Origin: an uncultured Eggerthellaceae bacterium
Lineage (GTDB): Bacteria > Actinomycetota > Coriobacteriia > Coriobacteriales > Eggerthellaceae
DNA: 11,678 nucleotides
Reading direction: 5' to 3'
Assembly: GCA_946626265.1 (NCBI GenBank)
Contig: CAMOUE010000054.1
Coordinates: 1-11,678 of the forward strand
Shown: positions 1 through 6,543 of the stretch, piece after piece
How the letters are laid out: the number at the start of each line of letters is the position of its first letter
Numbering within the stretch: the stretch's first letter is position 1
Translations under genes and position numbers: made by a program
The notes under the pieces: generated by a model
What the model saw: only the letters and a program-made list of their open reading frames with translations
Told to the model about the DNA's origin: nothing
The model's database searches: none

Positions 1-10
1 CAATTGTATG
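1..10. repeat. Partial copy of the REP-like palindrome end
   Basis: The first ten bases, CAATTGTATG, are identical to positions 77-86, which form the right end of the complete palindrome at 55-87. The rest of a possible first copy would lie outside the window. Ten identical bases 76 nt apart next to a palindrome suggest a paired REP arrangement, but the match is short. Confidence 0.4.
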
Positions 11-54
11 AACCAGCGGGCAATCTGGAGACGGTGCGCATTCCGCCCTTTTGG

Positions 55-87
55 CCATACATTTAGGGACAGTCCCCAATTGTATGG
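55..87. repeat. REP-like 33-nt imperfect palindrome
   Basis: The left arm is 55-70 and the right arm 72-87, around a single central A at 71. The arms pair at 14 of 16 positions (CCATACA outside, GGGAC inside, against GTCCC and TGTATGG). The core GGGACAGTCCC is the kind of palindrome scattered between genes as REP sequences mobilised by REP-associated tyrosine (Y1, IS200-like) transposases; that link is from general knowledge, and no transposase is in the window. It could also work as a terminator for a gene to the left. Confidence 0.6.
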
Positions 88-133
88 AAGGGGCCTAACT
101 CGCCGACTGGCAATCCCTAAACGTTCGGCCCTA

Positions 134-162
134 TTGACAGAGTCCGCCGTATAAGCGAACAT
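134..162 (+). promoter_or_regulatory. Probable promoter of the helicase gene, possibly leaderless
   Basis: A perfect -35 box, TTGACA, lies at 134-139. A 17-nt spacer leads to a weak -10 box, GAACAT, at 157-162. That geometry puts the transcription start at about 169-171, on or beside the ATG at 171. No Shine-Dalgarno sequence precedes that ATG, which fits a leaderless mRNA as is common in actinobacteria. The weaker point is the poor -10 match; TATAAG at 150-155 is too close to the -35 box to be its partner. Confidence 0.45.
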
Positions 163-170
163 ATGTACCT

Positions 171-2342
171 ATGGATACCATGGAGCACATGAGCGCGCTG
201 GAGGGGCTCAACCCTTCGCAAACAGAAGCGGTCACCACGACCGAAGGTCCCGTGCGCGTTATTGCGGGCGCTGGGTCGGGCAAGACGCGCGCGCTTTCGC
301 GGCGGTTCGCTTACCTGGTCAACGACCTGGGCATCATGCCAGGCAACATCCTGTGCGTCACGTTCACCAACAAGGCCGCCAACGAAATGCGCCAGCGCAT
401 CCGCAAGCTCACCGGCGACGCCGACACCGGCTACGTCAACACGTTCCACGGCTTCTGCGTGTCCGTGCTGCAAGAAGACGCCGCAGCTATCTCGTTTCCC
501 AAGAGCTTTCTGGTGCTCGACAATTCCGACATCGACGCCATGCTGCAGATCATCTACGACGAACGCGGCCTCACGCTGCGGGATTACACGTTCGCTCGCG
601 CGCGCGACATGTTTGAAATCCGCAAGACGTTTTCGGAGAAGAATTACTACTTCGATCTCATCGATTTATCGCCCGAAGCGCTCAAGCTCAAGTACGACCT
701 GGCCGAATCGCCCGACGACATCCTGTTCTACGGTTACCTGTACCAGCAGAAAAAATGCTTCGGGCTCGATTACAACGACCTCATCATCTTCACACGGGAA
801 ATCTTCCGCCGCCGCGAAGATCTGCGGCTCAAATGGCAGAAGCGCCTGGAATACATCATGGTCGATGAATTCCAAGACATCGACGGGCTTCAGCACGAGC
901 TCATGGAAGTGCTCGCCGCCTACCACGGTAACCTGTTCGTCGTGGGCGACCCCGACCAGACCATCTACACCTGGCGCGGCGCCAACGTGAAGTACCTGCT
1001 CGAATTCGACCAGCGGTTCCCCGGCGTGCGCACCGTCATGATGAACGACAACTACCGCTCGACGCCGCAGATCACCATGGCGGCCAACTCGCTCATCTCC
1101 GCGAACCGCCATCGCATCAGCAAGAACCTGATCTCGCAGGAGAGCCCCGGCGAGAAGCCCCGCTGCTATCACGGCTCGAGCTCGGCCGACGAGGCTTCCT
1201 GGATCGCCGGGCAGGTCGAGCGCCTCCACGCGCAGGGCGCAGACTACCGAGACATGTGCGTGCTCTACCGCGCGCACTACGCATCGCGGCCGGTCGAAGA
1301 GGCGTTGGTGCACGAGCAGATTCCCTACACCATCTACAGCGGCGTGCAGTTCTTCGACCGGAAAGAAGTGAAGGACGCCTTGTCGTACCTGCGCATGGCC
1401 ATCTTCCAAGACGACCTCTCGTTCGAGCGCATAGCGAACGTCCCGAAACGCAACCTCGGACAGCGGCGCATGAAGTTCCTGCGGTCGTACGCGGAGGGAA
1501 ACAGCGTCTCGCTGTTCCAGGCGCTGCGCGACAACCTGGACAACGCCATCATGAAGGGCACGAAAGCCCGGCAGTTCGTCGAGCTCATCGAACGCTACTC
1601 CGTTCAGGCGGAAAAACGCCCCGCATCCGAACTCCTCGCAGACCTGCTCGACAAGAGCGGCTACGAGCAGGCGCTCCGAACGGAAGGAAGCCAGGAGCGA
1701 CTCGACAACCTCGCCGAGTTGCGCCAGGCGGTCTACGAGTACGAGACCACGTGCGGCGAGGAGGCGACGCCCGACAACTTCCTGGCCCATGTCTCGCAGA
1801 TGACGAACCTCGACAAGGGCCTCGACGCCGACAAGGTGAAGCTCATGACCATCCACGCGGCGAAGGGCCTCGAGTTCCCCTTCGTGTTCATCTGCGCCAT
1901 GAACGAAGGAGTGCTCCCCTCCCGCAAGACGAAGACAACCGACGCCATGGAGGAGGAACGCCGTCTCGCGTTCGTCGCCGTCACGCGGGCGCAGCGGGGG
2001 CTTTTCCTCACGTGCGCGGACGGCACCGCGCACGACGGCATGCCGCGCTACCCGAGCCGTTTCGTGCTCGACATCGATCCCGACCTCGTGGATTTCGACA
2101 CGCCCCTCGCCGATTCGCTCGTGAAGGACGCGCGCGCCTACGCCCGCGCGCAGGACCAGCGCCTCGACCAGGCCAACGCGGCGCCCGCGTTCAAGCCGGG
2201 CGACCGGATCGTGCACCCCGCGTTCGGCGGCGGCCTTATCGTCGGCATAGACGAGGACCGCAAGGCCTACGAGATCCAGTTCGACGACATGCCGACGACC
2301 CGCATGCTCGCGATGAAAGCGGCGCTCTCAGCCGAAGCCTGA
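171..2342 (+). CDS. UvrD/PcrA-type ATP-dependent 3'-5' DNA helicase
   Basis: Superfamily 1A helicase that unwinds DNA with ATP in repair and replication-fork rescue, acting on the chromosome. All SF1A motifs are visible in 723 residues: Walker A AGAGSGKT (32-39), motif Ia with TFTNKAANEM, motif II VDEFQD (231-236), motif III VGDPDQTIYTWRG (from 258), NYRST, motif V MTIHAAKGLEFP (from 559) and motif VI VAVTRAQ (from 602). The C-terminal segment from residue 674 (FKPGDRIVHPAFGGG) matches the Tudor-like tail that in PcrA/UvrD contacts RNA polymerase, so a full-length PcrA/UvrD-like protein is likely rather than a RecB or Rep paralogue. The length is normal for the family. The start is uncertain: ATGs at 171, 180 and 189 are all in frame; 189 gives the family-like MSALEGLNPSQ but has GGAG only 3 nt away, while 171 fits leaderless initiation. 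The gene is monocistronic as far as visible. Confidence 0.93.
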   Translation: MDTMEHMSALEGLNPSQTEAVTTTEGPVRVIAGAGSGKTRALSRRFAYLVNDLGIMPGNILCVTFTNKAANEMRQRIRKLTGDADTGYVNTFHGFCVSVLQEDAAAISFPKSFLVLDNSDIDAMLQIIYDERGLTLRDYTFARARDMFEIRKTFSEKNYYFDLIDLSPEALKLKYDLAESPDDILFYGYLYQQKKCFGLDYNDLIIFTREIFRRREDLRLKWQKRLEYIMVDEFQDIDGLQHELMEVLAAYHGNLFVVGDPDQTIYTWRGANVKYLLEFDQRFPGVRTVMMNDNYRSTPQITMAANSLISANRHRISKNLISQESPGEKPRCYHGSSSADEASWIAGQVERLHAQGADYRDMCVLYRAHYASRPVEEALVHEQIPYTIYSGVQFFDRKEVKDALSYLRMAIFQDDLSFERIANVPKRNLGQRRMKFLRSYAEGNSVSLFQALRDNLDNAIMKGTKARQFVELIERYSVQAEKRPASELLADLLDKSGYEQALRTEGSQERLDNLAELRQAVYEYETTCGEEATPDNFLAHVSQMTNLDKGLDADKVKLMTIHAAKGLEFPFVFICAMNEGVLPSRKTKTTDAMEEERRLAFVAVTRAQRGLFLTCADGTAHDGMPRYPSRFVLDIDPDLVDFDTPLADSLVKDARAYARAQDQRLDQANAAPAFKPGDRIVHPAFGGGLIVGIDEDRKAYEIQFDDMPTTRMLAMKAALSAEA

Positions 2343-2378
2343 GGCTTGGCCTGCAGCCACGCGGACGGGTGCGGCTGC
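2335..2378 (+). terminator. Weak hairpins after the helicase gene
   Basis: A 5-bp perfect stem, AAGCC/GGCTT, holds the stop codon TGA as its loop (2335-2347). A second stem, GCAGCC/GGCTGC, spans 2353-2378, with a mismatch and three further pairs inside. Neither is followed by a T-tract, so intrinsic termination is only a possibility. Confidence 0.3.
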
Positions 2379-2483
2379 CAAGCTCGGCGCGGCGCGGCCC
2401 TGGCACCCGCGCTCCCGAGCGAAGCCGTTCGTAACAACATGGTCTCACCTGCCGACGAAGCGTCATTGCTGTGCGTTTTTGGT

Positions 2484-2489
2484 TACAAT
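2484..2489 (+). promoter_or_regulatory. -10 box of the aldolase gene
   Basis: TACAAT at 2484-2489 (five of six consensus bases) sits in the only AT-rich part of this intergenic region. It would start transcription at about 2496, giving a leader of roughly 29 nt that includes the ribosome binding site. No good -35 box is found at 16-18 nt; TTGCTG at 2466-2471 is too close. Confidence 0.45.
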
Positions 2490-2513
2490 AGATGCGTTTT
2501 AACATCCATCACA

Positions 2514-2519
2514 AGGAGG
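2514..2519 (+). promoter_or_regulatory. Ribosome binding site fixing the aldolase start
   Basis: AGGAGG lies 5 nt upstream of the ATG at 2525. It rules out the in-frame ATG at 2492, which would place this site inside the coding region. Confidence 0.85.
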
Positions 2520-2524
2520 AAACA

Positions 2525-3475
2525 ATGCCTAGCATTACTCGCGAACAGGTGAAAGTGCCCGTCGACGTCTCGCCCGAGATGCGCGAGACCTACATCGACA
2601 ACTACATGAAGGCGACGCGCGGAACCGGACGCCTCATGCTGTTCGCATGCGACCAGAAAGTCGAGCACCTCAACAAGGACTTCTACGACGGCGGCGAGGA
2701 CATCGACATCGCCGACTGCGAGCCCGAGCATCTGTTCAAGATCGCCGACCAGGGCATCTGCGGCGTCATGGCCGGCCAGCGCGGCCTCATCGCCCAATAC
2801 GCCGCCGACTACCCCGAGATCAACTACCTCGTCAAGATGAACTCGAAGACCAACCTGGTCAAAACGGCCCAGGAAGACCCGTACTCCCCGCTGCTGTACG
2901 GGCTCGACGCCGTCCTCGCCATGCGCGATTCGGGCGTCAACATCGTGGGCCTCGGCTACACCATCTACCTCGGCAGCGAGTACGAGGCCACGATGATGGC
3001 CGAAGCCGGCGAGCTCATCGCCGAGGCGCATGCGGAAGGCCTGCTCGTCGTGCTGTGGATTTACCCGCGCGGCAAGGCCGTGACAGCCGAGAAGGACCCG
3101 GACCTCATCGCGGGCGCAGCCGGCGTCGCGCTCTGCCTGGGCGCCGACTTCGTCAAGGTCAACCCGCCGAAACCCGAAGGCGACGACGAGCGCACGCCCG
3201 CCGAGGCGCTCGCGATTGCCTCCAAGGCCTCCGGCCGCACCGGCCTCGTCTGCGCCGGCGGCTCCACGGTCGACGCCGAGACTTTCCTCACGCAGCTCTA
3301 CGACCAGATTCACGTGGGCGGCGCCTGCGGCAACGCGACCGGCCGCAACATCCACCAGCGTTCGCTCGACGAGGCCGTGCGCCTGACCCGCGCAATCAGC
3401 GCGATCACGCTTGCCGACTACTCGACCGCGGATGCGCTGGCCGTCTTCAACGGCGAGAAGGAATTCTCCCTGTAG
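2525..3475 (+). CDS. Class I fructose-bisphosphate aldolase, DhnA/archaeal type
   Basis: Cytosolic Schiff-base aldolase that interconverts fructose 1,6-bisphosphate with dihydroxyacetone phosphate and glyceraldehyde 3-phosphate in glycolysis and gluconeogenesis. The 316 residues form a TIM barrel of the DhnA/DeoC-like family. Visible family marks are FACDQKVEHL near the N-terminus (39-49), VKMNSKTNLVKT, VGLGYTIYLGSEYEA, GADFVKVNPP with the presumed Schiff-base lysine K211, CAGGS for phosphate binding and GNATGRNIHQ. No metal-binding class II signature is present. The AGGAGG site sets the start at 2525 rather than 2492. The gene has its own -10 box and terminator, so it is probably transcribed alone. 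Related enzymes of this family act on 2-amino-3,7-dideoxy-D-threo-hept-6-ulosonate or autoinducer-2 phosphate, but the sequence pattern is closest to the plain FBP aldolases known to me. Confidence 0.9.
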   Translation: MPSITREQVKVPVDVSPEMRETYIDNYMKATRGTGRLMLFACDQKVEHLNKDFYDGGEDIDIADCEPEHLFKIADQGICGVMAGQRGLIAQYAADYPEINYLVKMNSKTNLVKTAQEDPYSPLLYGLDAVLAMRDSGVNIVGLGYTIYLGSEYEATMMAEAGELIAEAHAEGLLVVLWIYPRGKAVTAEKDPDLIAGAAGVALCLGADFVKVNPPKPEGDDERTPAEALAIASKASGRTGLVCAGGSTVDAETFLTQLYDQIHVGGACGNATGRNIHQRSLDEAVRLTRAISAITLADYSTADALAVFNGEKEFSL

Positions 3476-3512
3476 CCGACGCCTTCGACCGGCATCGCAC
3501 ATCGATTCATGC

Positions 3513-3542
3513 GAACGGGGGCCTTCGGGCTCCCGTTCCTTT
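3513..3542 (+). terminator. Intrinsic terminator of the aldolase gene
   Basis: The stem GAACGGGGGCC/GGCTCCCGTTC (11 bp with one G-T pair) closes on a TTCG tetraloop at 3524-3527 and is followed by CTTTA. Stem quality, the stable tetraloop and the position 37 nt after the stop codon make this convincing despite the short T-run. Confidence 0.8.
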
Positions 3543-3608
3543 AGGGCCGACGTTCGACAGCTTCCCGCGAACGACGGCAAGATCTAGCGGAACAACGACC
3601 AGCAAGCG

Positions 3609-4127
3609 GTGACACATCTGCCAGAGAACAGGGACATAGCAACGAAACGGCTGATAGATGCGCATGCTGCACACTACGACGTCACAAGTCCCTACGAGTT
3701 TTCGGGGCGCGCCTTCGAGGGCTACGCCGAGCACCACGCGGACGCGGGCGGCTACGTCCTGACCGAGCGCGCGAAACTCTGGGACGCCGGGACGCACGAC
3801 TACGTTTTCTTCGCCTCGTGCGCGCATGCGACCGCGATCCATCTCGCCGGCCTCGTCGAGTTCATGAAGACGGACGCGTTGGAGAAGGTGGTTCCGGAGC
3901 AGGGCCACATGACGAGCTACCTCACGCTCATCGTCGTCGCGGACACGGTCGACCGTGACGCCTGCAACCTCGCGCGTCGCGCGCGGTTCAGGAAGAACTT
4001 CAAGCTCGGGATGCGGGGCTGGGCAGACCTGCGACTCGCACTCGTCGACCTCGAGCGCGGGGAGACAACCACGAACAACCTGGGAAAACCACTCCATGCG
4101 GTGATCGAGCGCATCCTCATGCACTGA
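3609..4127 (+). CDS. Uncharacterised conserved-looking protein, 172 aa
   Basis: I cannot assign a function. The product is soluble, with no signal peptide or membrane segment, and looks alpha/beta, with a hydrophobic strand (LTLIVVADTV), a basic patch (ARRARFRKNF) and a C-terminal KLGMRGWADLRLALVDLE stretch. The pattern RFRKNFKLGMRGW...LVDLE recalls, from memory and unverified, small Firmicutes proteins labelled DUF8052. GTG at 3609 is the only reasonable start because an in-frame TAG lies at 3585, but no Shine-Dalgarno sequence or clear promoter precedes it. It follows the aldolase terminator, so it is probably transcribed separately, and it converges on the TM2-protein gene. The opposite strand is also open over most of this stretch, but the - strand frame reads as low-complexity Arg/Val-rich sequence and this one as a folded protein. 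Confidence 0.72.
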   Translation: MTHLPENRDIATKRLIDAHAAHYDVTSPYEFSGRAFEGYAEHHADAGGYVLTERAKLWDAGTHDYVFFASCAHATAIHLAGLVEFMKTDALEKVVPEQGHMTSYLTLIVVADTVDRDACNLARRARFRKNFKLGMRGWADLRLALVDLERGETTTNNLGKPLHAVIERILMH

Positions 4128-4128
4128 A

Positions 4129-4229
4129 GCCCGGGCGGCAGACGCCTGAACGGTAGTTGCCCGGGCGGTTAGGCACCCAAGCGGCAGACGCCCGGCCAGA
4201 ACGGCACCCGAGCAGCTGGCGCCCGGGTG
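4129..4229. repeat. GC-rich array of ~31-nt degenerate repeat blocks
   Basis: GCCCGG cores recur at 4129, 4159, 4190 and 4221, spaced 30, 31 and 31 nt. GCCCGGGCGG is exact at 4129-4138 and 4159-4168, and GCGGCAGACGCC is exact at 4135-4146 and 4181-4192. The two 31-nt units 4165-4195 and 4196-4226 are recognisably the same block. The array fills the gap between two convergent genes, so a role in bidirectional termination is plausible but not shown. Confidence 0.6.
4205..4229 (-). terminator. Hairpin at the end of the TM2 operon
   Basis: CACCCGAGC and GCCCGGGTG pair over 9 bp with one mismatch around a 7-nt loop, starting 4 nt after the stop codon of the TM2-protein gene. No T-tract follows on the - strand, so a conventional intrinsic terminator is uncertain; it may serve both converging transcripts. 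Confidence 0.4.
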
Positions 4230-4232
4230 TAA

Positions 4233-4715
4233 CTAGAACCAATCCCTGTGGCCGACGACGTAGATCTGGTCGAATTCGGTCTGCGATTTGATCAGGTAGA
4301 TGATGCCTTCGACGAACGCGATGACGCTGATGACCGCGGCAGCGAGCCCGAACGTCACGACGCCCCCGATGATGGACACGGCGAGCATGATGAACCCCGC
4401 CTGGTTGTAGCCCAGGTAGAACTTGTGGATCCCGAACGCGCCCAAGAAGATCGCCAACAGCCCCGCCGCGATATGGTCCTTCTGGTACACGGATTGGGAC
4501 GCTGTCGCCTGACGTGCGCACCTGTTCGGGTCGACGTTCGAGGGCGGACGATAGTATGCCTGGTCGGGGCTCGCATTCGAAGGCTGCTGGTACGAACCCT
4601 GCCAGTACGAGGGCTGCCCGCTCGGCGGGTAATCGTTGCGCGCCTGCCCGCTCGGCGGGTAATCGTAGCGCTGCTGGCCGTTCGGCGGGTAATCGTTGCG
4701 CATCTGGTCGTCCAT
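4233..4715 (-). CDS. TM2-domain membrane protein with Pro/Tyr repeat N-terminus
   Basis: Small membrane protein of 160 residues. The C-terminal half (about 80-145) is a TM2 domain: KDHIAAGLLAIFLGAFGIHKFYLGY, a short turn, then a second hydrophobic helix pair to LIKSQTEF. TM2 proteins are widespread but biochemically undefined. The N-terminal 35 residues contain three decapeptides of the form R-(N/Y)-D-Y-P-P-(S/N)-G-Q-x, followed by more Tyr/Gln/Pro/Asn-rich disordered sequence; such cytoplasmic tails are usual in this family. The start is the ATG at 4715, whose A is also the last base of the upstream TGA stop (TGATG), so translation is coupled to the VTT-family gene. It is the last gene of the three-gene operon. 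The biochemical role cannot be stated. Confidence 0.85.
   Translation of the reverse strand: MDDQMRNDYPPNGQQRYDYPPSGQARNDYPPSGQPSYWQGSYQQPSNASPDQAYYRPPSNVDPNRCARQATASQSVYQKDHIAAGLLAIFLGAFGIHKFYLGYNQAGFIMLAVSIIGGVVTFGLAAAVISVIAFVEGIIYLIKSQTEFDQIYVVGHRDWF
4621..4710 (-). repeat. Three 30-nt tandem repeats within the TM2-protein gene
   Basis: Units at 4621-4650, 4651-4680 and 4681-4710 share the block CGGCGGGTAATCGT in the same phase, and each encodes one decapeptide containing DYPP(S/N)GQ. There is no spacer between units, so this is an in-frame coding repeat. Confidence 0.9.
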
Positions 4716-5491
4716 CACGCATCGCCTTTCCCGAGAGCATCCATGATACGTTCGCGGAACACGATCGCCACCACTGCGATGACGGCGACGACGCCCACCA
4801 CGACCAGCGGCCCGACGATGTCGCCGCTCGCGAAACCGCTCGCGGCGTACGTTGACGCGACGACGCCGGGGATGCGCCCGATCGTGGTCAGCGCTATGAA
4901 ACGTCCAAGCTTCATGTCCGTCAGCGGGACGATGTAGGTGAATACGTCCTTGGGCATGCCGGGGATGAGGAACAAGATGAACACGATGATGTCGAGCTTG
5001 CCTGACTTCTCGAACCTCTTGAACTTGTCGAGATGTTCGGTCGAGACCATCCCCTGCACGAACGGCGCGCCGAGCAGGTGGACGAGCTGGTACACGATTG
5101 TGCTCGACAGCGCGCAGCCGGCCAGGATGAGCAGGCTGCCGAAGAACGGCCCGTACATGAGGCCGGCCGCGATCTGAACGACCTCGCCCGGTATGAACGC
5201 GACGATGATCTGGAGCAGCTGCATGCCGAGCAGCACGAAGACGCCGGCAGGGCCGGCTTCCTGGACGCGCGTCACCAGCCGCTCGACGCCGCCTTCCGTG
5301 AAGACGTCGGCGATATAGGGCCACGCCAGGACGACGATGAACACGACGATGGCGAAAAACGCGATGAGCCCGACGAACTTGAAGATATCGGCCTTGTCGA
5401 GCGTATGGCCGAGAATCGTCTTCTGGTCGGCCGCCTTCGTCTGCTCGGATTCGAGCTCGACGGGTTCGTCTTTCCTTACGCTCCCGGCCAT
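4715..5491 (-). CDS. TVP38/TMEM64 (VTT/DedA-like) family integral membrane protein
   Basis: Polytopic inner-membrane protein of 258 residues. A charged cytoplasmic N-terminus (1-35) leads into the first membrane helix (about 38-58). The VTT core follows: re-entrant motif AFIPGEVVQIAAGLMYGPFFG (98-118), a helix with GCALSSTIVY, then LIPGMPKDVFTYI (175-187) and the GRIPG turn (205-209), closing with a final helix (about 225-245). Paired (I/F)PG loops separated by a Gly-rich helix are the hallmark of TVP38/SNARE-associated proteins. Bacterial DedA relatives are linked to membrane-lipid carrier recycling and proton-motive-force homeostasis; the substrate here is unknown. It begins 5 nt after the stop of the PRC-barrel gene and overlaps the TM2-protein start by one base, so the three are co-translated. 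The ATG at 5491 has only a weak preceding AGG. Confidence 0.9.
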   Translation of the reverse strand: MAGSVRKDEPVELESEQTKAADQKTILGHTLDKADIFKFVGLIAFFAIVVFIVVLAWPYIADVFTEGGVERLVTRVQEAGPAGVFVLLGMQLLQIIVAFIPGEVVQIAAGLMYGPFFGSLLILAGCALSSTIVYQLVHLLGAPFVQGMVSTEHLDKFKRFEKSGKLDIIVFILFLIPGMPKDVFTYIVPLTDMKLGRFIALTTIGRIPGVVASTYAASGFASGDIVGPLVVVGVVAVIAVVAIVFRERIMDALGKGDA

Positions 5492-5496
5492 CGAAC

Positions 5497-6339
5497 CTAC
5501 TCGCTTTCGCCCTTAGAGGCTTTCTCGAACTCTTCCTTGAACGCCGAGAACATGCCTTTCGTCTTGCCTATCTGCTTTCCCGCGGCGAACGCGCCCTTGT
5601 TGACCGCGTCGCCGGTCATCTCGGCAGCGCGTTTCGCGACGGGCCGGGCCTTCTCCACCTTCTCGGCGGCGACGGCCTTCGCCTTTCCCGCGCCCTTCTT
5701 CGCCTTGTCGGTGACGACTGCCGTGGCCTTGCCCGCCTTCTCGGCGACGCCCCCCTCGCTCGCGAGCTCGACCGTGCGGTCGGCCACGAGGATCGCCCCG
5801 CGCTCGACCTCGGCGTCTTCCTCTTCCTCGCCGAACTCGCCCATGTGCGACAGCGCCATGCCCTGTCCGCGTCGGAAACCCTTGATGTAGTTGCCGGGAA
5901 TCTTGAACTTGCCGAGCAGCACGTCGTTCGCGGCACCGTTCTCGGTTTTGACGTGGGAAATCTCGCCTGTCTCGCGATCGAAGGCCACTTCGTCGACATA
6001 CCCGAGGAAATCGCCTTTCGCCGTCATGATCGGCATGCCGACCCACAGCACGCATTGGTCCCAGTCGACGCCGAGCGCCTTGCACGCGCCCTTGTCGGTG
6101 GCCTCGGGGGCCTCGCTCACGACAAGACGGCCTTCCTCGTCGATTTCGAAACCGTTCAAGCTGACGAACAGGTCCTTGCGGTGGAACATGAGCGCGACGT
6201 CGGGCCGCTTGATCGTCAGCCCGACGACGCGCTTCTCGGACGGATGGAAGACGAAGCGACGGACCTTGCCGATCTTCTTCAGCTTCTTGCCGCCGACGAC
6301 CTTGCGCCCCATCAGCTCCTTTGTAGTCACGATCGCCAC
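5497..6339 (-). CDS. PRC-barrel domain protein with Ala/Lys-rich tail
   Basis: Soluble protein of 280 residues. The N-terminal stretch (about 1-60) carries a PRC-barrel signature, TTKELMGRKVVGG...KIGKVRRFVFHP...VVGLTIKRPD. A second barrel-like unit runs from about 95 to 155 (LWVGMPIMTAKGDFLGYVDEVAFD...ISHVKT). Residues 195-280 are an amphipathic Ala/Lys/Glu-rich helical tail. PRC-barrels act as small adaptor domains in RNA processing, photosynthetic complexes and membrane-associated stress proteins, so no specific role follows. The likely start is GTG at 6339, because a TGA stop in frame lies two codons upstream; a competing start is the ATG at residue 10, which has AAAGGAG 3 nt before it. 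It is the first gene of the operon with the VTT and TM2 proteins, suggesting a membrane-linked job. Confidence 0.85.
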   Translation of the reverse strand: MAIVTTKELMGRKVVGGKKLKKIGKVRRFVFHPSEKRVVGLTIKRPDVALMFHRKDLFVSLNGFEIDEEGRLVVSEAPEATDKGACKALGVDWDQCVLWVGMPIMTAKGDFLGYVDEVAFDRETGEISHVKTENGAANDVLLGKFKIPGNYIKGFRRGQGMALSHMGEFGEEEEDAEVERGAILVADRTVELASEGGVAEKAGKATAVVTDKAKKGAGKAKAVAAEKVEKARPVAKRAAEMTGDAVNKGAFAAGKQIGKTKGMFSAFKEEFEKASKGESE

Positions 6340-6402
6340 GTGTCAACAGGCCCTTTCAACGCATGAACATCCAACGGGCGATACGCCCATATCAAATGCA
6401 TA

Positions 6403-6431
6403 GTTTCGGGGCATCGACATCGCCCCGAAAC
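6403..6431 (-). terminator. Perfect 10-bp hairpin upstream of the PRC-barrel gene
   Basis: GTTTCGGGGC (6403-6412) pairs perfectly with GCCCCGAAAC (6422-6431) across a 9-nt loop. It lies after the YtxH-like gene and before the PRC-barrel gene on the same strand. The following bases on the - strand (TATGCATTTGATAT) are AT-rich but not a clean T-tract. It is a terminator or a leader structure of the PRC operon. Confidence 0.5.
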
Positions 6432-6470
6432 GAGTATTCTGCCTTTACCTGAGTAATCGAAGGCGTACGA

Positions 6471-6497
6471 GACGGCGCCCGAGAATCGGGCGTCGTC
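6471..6497 (-). terminator. Hairpin downstream of the YtxH-like gene
   Basis: GACGGCGCCCGA (6471-6482) and TCGGGCGTCGTC (6486-6497) pair at 11 of 12 positions around a GAA triloop, the odd position being a G-T pair on one strand. It lies 46 nt after the stop of the YtxH-like gene. No T-tract follows. Confidence 0.45.
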
Positions 6498-6543
6498 AAG
6501 AAATCACGGCTCCATTCGAACCGTATCCACCGCTGCGGGCGGG

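Noticed and set aside
666..2216. A 516-codon open frame on the - strand under the helicase
   Set aside because: The + strand frame contains every helicase motif in order; the - strand frame is its codon-bias shadow.
2492..2524. Upstream in-frame ATG for the aldolase, adding 11 residues
   Set aside because: The extension would be translated through the AGGAGG site and has no ribosome binding site of its own.
2483..3580. A 365-codon - strand open frame under the aldolase
   Set aside because: The + strand aldolase is unmistakable and has a strong ribosome binding site; the antisense product has no recognisable motif.
4621..4710. Possible CRISPR repeats because of the 30-nt spacing
   Set aside because: The units abut directly with no spacers and are in-frame coding sequence.
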